From contig NW_002060945.1 of the NCBI RefSeq assembly GCF_000150275.1, forward strand, positions 5,446,123 to 5,510,122: a stretch of DNA of 64,000 nucleotides. The letters are read 5' to 3'. The position numbers and the translations under genes are program-made. Every line of letters begins with the position of its first letter. Position 1 is the first letter of the stretch. Below, piece after piece: positions 46,990 through 64,000 of the stretch. This DNA is from Trichoplax adhaerens. Its lineage: Eukaryota > Placozoa > Uniplacotomia > Trichoplacea > Trichoplacidae. A model generated the notes under the pieces. The model saw only the letters and a program-made list of their open reading frames with translations, did not search any database and was not told the origin of the DNA.

Positions 46990-49900
46990 TTAAGCTTTAT
47001 GATTTCTTTTACCAGAGTTAATTCGAACGTAAGGTAATCCCAGCTGGTTATCCACCGGCCAGTAAACTAATTTGGGCGATAGTTCCGGAGTTTCATTTGC
47101 CGCGAAAATATATGCACAGATTACACAACCGATATAAGACGATACCGCGATTAGAAGGTGCCAAGCACAATGTAAGTAAGGAAATTTCAGTGCCAGCCAT
47201 AGATCACAAAAGCAACGGTCAGATATCCAGCATATTACCGCCAAGCACCACCATAAAACACCAGAACAACATAACTGCTTCACACGTTGACACTTACACC
47301 TGCGATTAATGTGGGTAAAGAGATGAAATTGATGTAAATTAAGTATCTGGCAAAATTGAAATTATAAGTCAAGTACTGTTATTACTAAGTTATAGGTGTA
47401 TGATGGCATAGGAACAATATGAACAGTTTCCGTTATAGCTGCGACTAGATAAAATAACTACAGTGTACTAATTGTAACTTCACGATACAGGGTAAAAATT
47501 AGAATGTGAAAGCAAGCTAGTTCTTGCAGTGTAATTCTTTGATTAATGTGCTTTGAATAATACATGAAGCATTATCACGAGGAAGTAGATGACTGTAGAG
47601 AACAGTAAACTTTAATTCTTACAAGCAGCTCAAAGTAAAGATTTGCAGAGATATACATTATATTAATTAATTTTGTACCTTCGAACTTCTCTGGCAGCAA
47701 TAACAACGAAAGGTAATCCAAAGCTTAGAAGTACAAAAGCATTAATTTCAGGTTTGATGCAAGACAATATCGTGGTAATCCCAGCCACAGTGAAGACAAC
47801 CCTCTGGAATATAACTCTAAAAATTGTCATGTATCAGTGCTAAATATGTGGTAAAATTAAACTATTAAGCAAAAGGCAATAAATAAATAGAAACTAACTA
47901 TGCAGTGCCTACTAGTGTGTATTGCACTAAATATGCATATACTGCATTTCCTTATTATGCTAACAAATCTGCAATAGTTTCAAATACTAGCTTAACTATA
48001 ATACAGTATTTGACAATCGCACAATTTTGGAAGGAATGTGTACACGTTTCTAATCTACATCAAGTATTGAGATATACAATACAGTGGATTTTTATACGAA
48101 TACCGTAGCTGTTAAATTGATGACCTATTCTACATTTTCCAATGGGAAACAATTTTAACAATTCAAAAACTTGATAGATTTAGTATACAGAAATCCACTC
48201 CAAAGTATAATTATTTTGCGCGCATTAACATACAGTACAGTATGTGCATGGTTAAGGTTTCATTAGATTAGTATTTATTTGAATGAACGGACACCGATAA
48301 GAAGAAAACGGTAGTGGATAAGGAGTATAGTAAACGGAATTTCAGTATGCAGTGTATCAATTTCTTTTGAAAGACAGTAATAATAAGGTATCAGTTATGA
48401 AAAAGTACGAGTAGTACAATAACTTACCTGCTCCCATTAATGACAGGCATTTGTTTCAATATCCGTTGTGGTAACCAATAGCCAAAGGCGCTAGCCATTA
48501 ACCACAGTATAGATAATTCATCAACTAATTGCCCAAGCAAACTTAGAGTGGCATGAAAATAGACCGAACTTAGCCCAACGAACATCATTAATACCAGTAC
48601 AACGTTCATATTACCATTAATGCATTTCGTATAAGGTCGAAATAAACACCTAGAATACATATTTTATTTTTAATGTTGCTAAACAATGGACCAAATAGTA
48701 ATAAAATAAAAACAGTTCTATTATTATCATACTGTATAATAAAGCAAAATGAATACAATCTATAATAATATTGTATATAACTAATTCATGGTATTAATTG
48801 TCAGTTTACATTCGTTTCGAGATCTATTAGCATAAATAAATTTCATTAAAGCCAAATAATGGCTAACTTTGTTGATATCAGTTTTCTGTTAAGAACTACT
48901 GGTTACAAGTTGTTCTTTTATAACCAACGTCGTCTCGTTGCTGATTATTTGTTATGGTCTACAGTAAATGGGTATAAGGAGATGTGCTTCCTTTAGATGA
49001 TATTAGCTACTAGCATGTTTTGAAAATTGTATTATAGCGAGAAGACTAAAAAAAATTTCACCGTTTTTATCATCCTTCGACACAATTTCATTTCTATGAA
49101 TTTTTTATATTATTGTATGATATGGTTGTATTATACTATGTACTAATTTGATCAAATCGCATAAGGGTATGCCTACAAGTGGAGACTTAGTATCATGGTA
49201 AAAGAAAATATTCGTCAAGGATTACTGAATGTTGGCATAACATAATGTCAGCACTCATTCACGACAGACATGTAAAGCAGACCTGAGAAAGGTTCGGTTC
49301 AATACTTTTATGATTTATGATCTCTATTGCAAAGCTTATACCTGTCCGTACTGTATTGACAAACGCGAGTTACGTCGTTTAGCATTATTTTTCCATGATA
49401 TTTATCAAATCGGCTATTTAATTGCTTGTTTGCCCCTCGATGCTGTCGGGGACTGTCAGTATAGTAATAAGAATATAACTTGTATTTTCACGACATATGT
49501 AAATATGAATTAATTATATATTGAATGCAGGAGTGAGAAGTTTACTAAGAACAATAGCAAGTCTGCTTATAAACTTTTTTAGTAACAAGTAGTGGAATGT
49601 ATGCGTACTGTATATCGTTATTATTCTTATTCAGTGGCGCGATGTTGTAAAAGACGGTAAATAAAAGCAAGTCTTTAAAATATTCAATATTATGCTACAA
49701 ATGAAATAAGTATGCAATATTGGATCATATAGAGGATGAAAAGTCGGTAAACGAACGAGTAAATTAAGACGACACTTTGACAAGCGTAACTTTGTCCGAC
49801 GTCTACAGAAAACTTCAGTGAAAACGATATTAAATTTGACACTTACATTAAAATTGGCGGTACAACAAAGAAAAGAATATTGCTGGCCTATAATTAATAG

Positions 49901-51095
49901 AAATTTTGTCTAGGAGTTAGAAAGACATGCTATGCATGACGGCAAGCATTTTCCTTTTAGTTTCAAAATGTTACATTACTATGCATAATAGGAATAAAGT
50001 AAGTCAATACAATTGATATCTCGTTACTCGGAAAGTATACTGCAGTACATCAACATGTTCAATCAACTGTAAACGATCACTATATTAACAAATATGGTCC
50101 TAGCAAATAGAAATATGTCTCTTAATTAATGATTAGTTATTGTTGAGCTCTATTAATAGCATAAGAATAGTATCATGTTATTGCGCGGTAAGTGTTTACT
50201 GAATATTTTCCAAGGATTAAAACTATTTACTAAAGTTAACAGCGAAAGAAAAATGAATCTAAAACGATGCACCGTTGGAGATTGCAGTTAGCATAGGATC
50301 TACTGCACGATTCAGGCTAAATACGTCCATAGTTTGAACTATAGGTGTATAGTGCATTTTATTCGTGTCCACTTTTGGAGACTACTTTACCCTTGTGTCT
50401 ACTAAAGCTACAACGATATGTTTCAAATGAAAGAAATATAATACTGACGAGCTAATTTTATATGACCAAGTACTGTACAGTAGTTCAACATTGCGTCATA
50501 CTGTACTGTGCAGTACTTGGTTGTTTATGTATGACTTCCAGTATACAGAAATTAATTTCCAGTAGGTGAAAAAATAAAGAGTATCATCATAGCGACGATT
50601 TTTGAACTAAGGAACTTGAAAATACGATCTCATTTGACACTTTAATGCACATACTTTAGATGGAGGAGAATGCAATATTTGAGTTACTGATGGAAGTATT
50701 TTGTGAGCTGATAATATCACTACAACTGGTCGATTGGTGTTTTTCAATGAACTTCGTTCTATCAATTCATTGGTCGAGTCAACTATTTATGTACTGGTAT
50801 GTCATTTTGAAGGTTTTTTCAAGACTAGGTGGTATCTCCTACGTGAAGGTTGATAGACATATGAATTAGTAAGATGGTTGATAAGCAATGACTATGGACA
50901 ACGACGGTCGTAATTAGTCCGAATCCCATTTTCCAAGTAGTGATTAATTGATTGAAAGCAAATTGTCCATGTAAAATGTAGAGTATTGTACAGTATAGTA
51001 CTTACGCAGTTATAAAATTCAGCAATATAAGATGATTGGACATAGTTGGTTTCGCACCAATCTACGCGAGAGCTACCACGAGCAAAGTGCCGCAT
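46990..51095 (-). CDS. ACER2: Alkaline ceramidase (ACER2 type)
   Basis: An integral membrane hydrolase of Golgi/ER that cleaves ceramide to sphingosine and a fatty acid. Five exons with consistent phases: 51006-51095, 49847-49887, 48428-48649, 47679-47801 and 46990-47299, giving 261 residues against about 275 in human ACER2. The start ATG at 51095 gives MRHFARGSSRVDWCETNYVQ then SSYIAEFYNC, closely like human ACER2. Next come NILFFVVPPILMCLFRPYTK, SSVYFHATLSLLGQLVDELS (catalytic Ser, zinc-ligand His and Asp), ILWLM, LWWCLAVICWISDRCFCD, the zinc-site FPYLHCAWHLLI, and a tail GLPYVRINSGKRNHKA. Hydrophobicity fits seven membrane helices. The 41-bp second exon was found by filling the homology gap and fits in phase. 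The upstream GTG codon at 51113 is in frame but is not a plausible eukaryotic start. The gene is divergent from UPF1. Confidence 0.95.
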
Positions 51096-53125
51096 TATCC
51101 CAGTAATAACCACGATGAATCAATGCTTTAAATTGAGTTATAGCCAAGCTAATACGTTAAAATCAACCTTGAGAGAGAGAGAGAAAAAAGTTGTTATTAG
51201 TGCCATTTTGGGGGGTGGGATTAAATCAAATCAAAGCTTTCACTATCGTCCTGCAACGGATTACATCGAACTGCATTTTTTGGATAACTGCTGTATTCTC
51301 TGCAGTAGAAATCAACTTGTGATGGCTAAACTAGTTATCAATGTTGGTTATTTCACAGAGTACCTAGACTTGTTATGGCTGCTATTGATGGAAAGTTTCT
51401 TTTTTTCCCTCAATACTATGCAAACAAAGTGGAATTGAAAAATAATTTTGGTCCTTTTTGTGAATTTATTGATTGATCACTGGCTGGCTGCCGAGCATCC
51501 ATACAGAACATGAGAGAGAGTTAAATCAGACCAGTGCGACGTGGATTTTGTATAGACTGATTGACTGGTATAGGACTTTGTACTAACTTTGTAAGGTCTT
51601 TTTTGAGTACAGTACTGTAGTCTACAGTATGACTGTACACTGTACACTGTACTGCACAATGGTCTCAAAGCTACAGTGGTCAATATCGAATTCGATATGG
51701 ACAGTACAGTAGATTACTAAAATTGCTACTAAAACGACTACTAAAATTGCTACTAAAACTATTACTAAAATTGGTATTTTAGTACCAATTTTAAAATACC
51801 AATTTTAGTAGGCTATAATACAGTACAGCACTGCACAATGCACATTGTCATCAATCCGAAAATCAATCAATCGATCATTTAATAATAGTACTATACAATA
51901 TTTACAGGATTGAGAAGAGTCATGGACTACTAGAAATTACTACTGGTCATTGGTAGTACTGTAAATCCATGATACTGAACAATACAGTACACGTCTTGTA
52001 TGGGATTTTAAAGGTTAAAATGGCCAAATCATTACATTCTACTTTACTGTTCAGTACGAATATACTGTCATATCTCGACCTAAGACAAGACGTTTTCGAA
52101 AGTAGCGCTTTTTGTGTAAATCCTTTCCCCCCCCCCAAAGCACTAGTAATACTGTATATCAATCTATATACAGTAATCAGTCCAAATCAGACTCGAATTC
52201 GATCGTCTTTTCCGACTCGGTAAATAAATTGAACTATTTATTTATAGCATCAATACGCGTAAAAATAGCACGATGGTAGAAAATGGGGCAACATGGAGTA
52301 TGATATTTGGATGCATATAGTATACAGTTACTACAGTATATCGTATTCCATGTTGCCGAACTTTGTACCATAGTAAATGAACAAATCTCCTCCTTTCTGC
52401 TGTACTTGTAGATTACTTGAAAAGTACTAGTAATCGATCATTCATAACAGTCGAATGGACAATCAAGAGCATGTGCTTGCTTATGTGGTTTATTCATCTT
52501 GTCACCGGTTGATCGAATCATGATCGCCTTTGATACTATCTACTGAGTATGTACGTTGGTGGTCACTGGTCAGGATTACATCATTCCAGTATACCATAGT
52601 GTATTATGAATTCAATGTGCACCCACAGTACATAGTACTGTTCGAAGGCCAGTACTTTCTACTGTGGATTACAGTACATAGTACTGTGTGACCCTTTTCC
52701 AATCTGGTGAATCAGCACATATTACATGCGGGCATTTTTTGAATGAAATCCGGCCAATTTTTTGTATATGTGGAAACAGTAAGCTCTCATTGATGTATAC
52801 ATTATGTGACATTGGTTAATACTAAAGTATTTAACTTCATATTCAAGAATTGGAAAGGAAAAAGATCATGCTGTACTGTGCACATGAAAAGAAAACGAAA
52901 CGCTATGCGTACAGTACACTGTACAGTGTACAGTGTACAGTAGTACCGTATACTGTACTGTACAGTACGTACTGTACCATGGTCACCACGCGTGTTACAA
53001 CACCAACACACCGCACTGATAAAAACCATCGTCACACCCGTTGACCGTGTCAGTCATTGTACGATCGTGGCGATTCTTGGACATCATCGTTACGTCAATC
53101 GCGGTAAATAGTTGAACAGCCCAAA
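51096..53125. promoter_or_regulatory. Divergent intergenic region between ACER2 and UPF1
   Basis: About 2 kb that must contain the promoters of both head-to-head genes. It contains a GA microsatellite (51172-51186), a 12-bp tandem repeat plus a 19-bp hairpin (51716-51810), the palindrome ATATCGAATTCGATAT (51683-51698), a run of C at about 52128, and GTACAGTAC-type clusters at 51605-51650 and 52910-52980. No coding frame is supported. The promoter role is inferred only from gene orientation. Confidence 0.4.
51716..51810. repeat. Five 12-bp tandem units running into a 19-bp-arm hairpin
   Basis: Five consecutive 12-mers start at 51716, 51728, 51740, 51752 and 51764: ACTAAAATTGCT, ACTAAAACGACT, ACTAAAATTGCT, ACTAAAACTATT and ACTAAAATTGGT. 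The last forms the left arm (51763-51781) of an inverted repeat. Its right arm at 51792-51810 is perfectly complementary over 19 bases, with a 10-base loop. Confidence 0.92.
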
Positions 53126-61467
<8,342 letters not shown>

Positions 61468-64000
61468 AGTCGATTAAAAAAGCGAAATTCTTATAGTACT
61501 GTGGATTTATGATACACTGACAATCAAAGTTTAATCATGAGTTACTAGACATATTGTTTTATTCAATATCAAAAGATAGGCGATCGGTTGTTATCATAAG
61601 TTTTTACCTCGGTGTACAGTAGTACTTGACAAAATTTGCAATTATCGATGACGCGTACTGAATTGCTAACTGTTCAGAGGCTCTATTGAAAAGGTGAACA
61701 GCGCAACCGATTAATGCTATTTACGGATAATTTTCGGCTGTGCTAATTTATGGTTCGCGAAATCCGTCGCCTTCGATTTCTTAATACAGTATTTACTGTA
61801 TATTTCATATGTTATAGACATAGGGAAATATTATACAAAAAACTGTACTGTAGATACGTCACGTTTCAACATAGGAAATGGCTAGTTTACCCCATTATGA
61901 GATGCAACTGATGAAATGAACACTATCAACAATCGCTATTTAATAGCTTTGCCTTTCTCGATCTCGAAAGCTATGACATACTTGCGATATTATGGGCTAA
62001 AAGGTGACGAGTTAACTCAGCTTTTATTGTGTATTTGTCACGTAATGAATACTGTAACGTTTCTTTCGGAAGCTACTGAGATGATTTTAAATTTATGTCA
62101 GTAATCTGTATTACAGTACGAGTAAGGAATATCAGCTTACTGCAATCCTGGTGATTTAATTTATAACGTATTTAACCACCAAGATAGTTAACAATAATTA
62201 TTGCTCATGGATTTGTAAGAATGTTTTTGTATTGAACCGTAAATAACTTACGAATATTTGCTGATTGTATGAAGTTATAATACAACTAAGAGCTTCAAGA
62301 CGTAGCATGATGAGGTCATTGATATTATGATACTAATTGAAGCCTATTTGTTTATTCTTCGGACGTATAAATAATTATAATAATGCGTCAACACCGTTAG
62401 TTCTTTACACGTTGTACTGTTCTGGTTTATGACCTGTTGGAATTAATTGAAACTACGGTATCTTCAAATAAATGTAAAGGTTTTTTTCTACAATTTTCAT
62501 TGTGATCTTATTGTACGAAGTATTGCGCTGATTTTGCAAAAGCGAATTTCTTACAAACGATATTATGTATATGATTACAAGATTTTAAGCTGAAAAACTA
62601 TTCGTTATTGTATGTATGTCTATAATTACATAACATGCGAATACACGTTGACAAATCAGCACGTAAAGACCAGGCATACACTACTCGTAGTCATGGGATC
62701 ACATTAAATTCTCTAGTACTGGTAACTGTAGTAGTATTGGACAACGCTTTTGAATTCACTTACTTACAGTTATCATTCTTGTTACACGACACAGAGTAGT
62801 TTACTGCATATGGGGCAATTTTATCCTCTAGGAACAGCATCTTTCTGATTTATGCAACACAATACTTAATCATCTTGCTTATTGATCTACAATTTTCAGG
62901 GATAGAACCGCATGCTACAGTGTGACGAACACCCATAATAGAAAATAGGTTATTAAAATAAAAAAAATAATTTTATGAGGAATTTATCAGGCTCAGCTTA
63001 AAATATTAGATGCTGTGATAGTTTGATAATGTGATAAATTCACTAGTGAATGTAGTAGTATAGTATAAAGAAATTGGGTGTGTACATTATCTATAGGCAT
63101 GATAATTAATTATTGGATCCTATTAGTAAATAAAGCTTGTAATTTATACATGCGGCGAAATTAATGAATTAATGAATAAATAAGATGGTAAATACTTGAG
63201 AGAGAGACAGTAATTCATGGCTCAGAATGATATAATAGTTATTGACTGCTTTTAGAGCCAATACGATAGGGTTCTTAGTGAAGAGTAAAATGCGAATGTT
63301 TGCTTTCAAACTGTACTTGAAAGAAAGTGCACAGCACATCACTTAAAATAGTGCATGATCGTTGATACAATACTGTATGTCACTGTCTATGGCATACGTA
63401 TCTGTATAGTAGATTGACTGCAACATTAGCTGCCCTCAAGCGAATCGGGTAAATTTGAATAATACAATAACATTGGTTAATTAATTAATAGCTTTCCGAA
63501 AGGAAAATAGAAGAACTGTTACTGTTCAACTTCCGTAGTTGCAGCGTTTGCTTAGATTAGAATCTTTAATCGAGAGTTGAGATTAGCAGTAAATTAAAAC
63601 GTATTCTAATATATTTCAATAGTGAATTAATTTATAATTGATTGGTTTCCTACAAGTAGCTAATCCCAAACATTTACCGATCTATTTCTTGAGCAATGAA
63701 TGATCCAACTCCAATGATAGCCGAGGTAGGACATAGGCAATTTAACTTTAGCTTTTAGGTTATCGCGTGAAAATTCTCTGCTGAAAGATGAATTCAGAAA
63801 TTCTGTGTGATTGAAAATATGCCAGTTGTGATGCGGGCAAGACAATGTAATTTAGGCATTTGATTATTATATAGTCGATAATATACACGCGAATATTATG
63901 TGTGCTAGTATTTACGTATAAGGCGTATCGAAGAAAGAAATTAAACTAGCGCCAAATAATAAGCCCGCGGGATACAGATGATCATTTCTTGTTGCCTTTA
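61468..64000. other. Right-end region, no gene named
   Basis: Downstream of UPF1, AT-rich. A minus-strand segment at about 63670-63790 has coding flavour (for example CLCPTSAIIGVGSFIAQEID followed by GTAAATG, or in another frame KLPMSYLGYHWSW). It could be an exon of a gene entering from the right. Frame and family were not resolved. Confidence 0.3.

Noticed and set aside
49310-49513. 67-codon plus-strand frame
   Set aside because: Within the ACER2 intron between 48649 and 49847; no homology.
51096-51113. GTG start extending ACER2 upstream
   Set aside because: Eukaryotic initiation at GTG is unlikely and the ATG at 51095 matches the family N-terminus.

Overview
The window is nuclear DNA of an animal. 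It is AT-rich, its genes are split by many short GT-AG introns, and nearly every recognisable gene is a metazoan family: kinesin-C/KCBP-type kinesin-14, TAF1C, LRRC61, CIB2/3, GLD-2 (TENT2), alkaline ceramidase ACER2 and UPF1. Gene density, intron size and divergence from vertebrate sequences fit an early-branching animal such as a placozoan (Trichoplax/Hoilungia). That placement is inference from style and content, not a proven identification.

Layout. 1010-13670 (-): a 39-exon gene for a C-terminal-motor kinesin of about 1919 residues. 15637-19914 (+): TAF1C, the SL1/TIF-IB subunit of RNA polymerase I initiation, roughly head-to-head with the kinesin. 22141-about 24707 (+): LRRC61. 24708-31754: a long gene-poor stretch with diverged repeats. 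31755-32987 (+) and 34677-35855 (-): a tail-to-tail pair of GT31 beta-1,3-galactosyltransferase paralogues. 36340-37240: a dense array of self-complementary GTACAGTAC/TACTGTA motifs with a nested tandem duplication. 37401-40325 (+): CIB2/CIB3. 42336-45602 (+): the non-canonical poly(A) polymerase GLD-2/TENT2. 46990-51095 (-): ACER2-type alkaline ceramidase. 53126-61467 (+): UPF1/RENT1. The last 2.5 kb holds no gene I can name.

The genes do not form an operon or a pathway. RNA-related functions (TAF1C, TENT2, UPF1) and secretory-pathway enzymes (two GT31 enzymes, ACER2) are interspersed housekeeping genes. ACER2 and UPF1 are divergently arranged.

The most notable observation is in the kinesin motor domain. 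Two introns start with ATATCCTTTTT and have CCTTAAC or CCTTGAC 10-12 nt before their 3' end, the signature of the minor (U12-dependent) spliceosome. One is AT-AC and interrupts the Thr codon of the P-loop. The other needs an AT-AA end to keep frame. Other points are two families of short peptide repeats in the kinesin N-terminus, a near-identical tract shared by the inverted GT31 genes, perfect hairpins in a TENT2 intron and upstream of ACER2, and the widespread palindromic TACTGTA/ACAGTAC motif.
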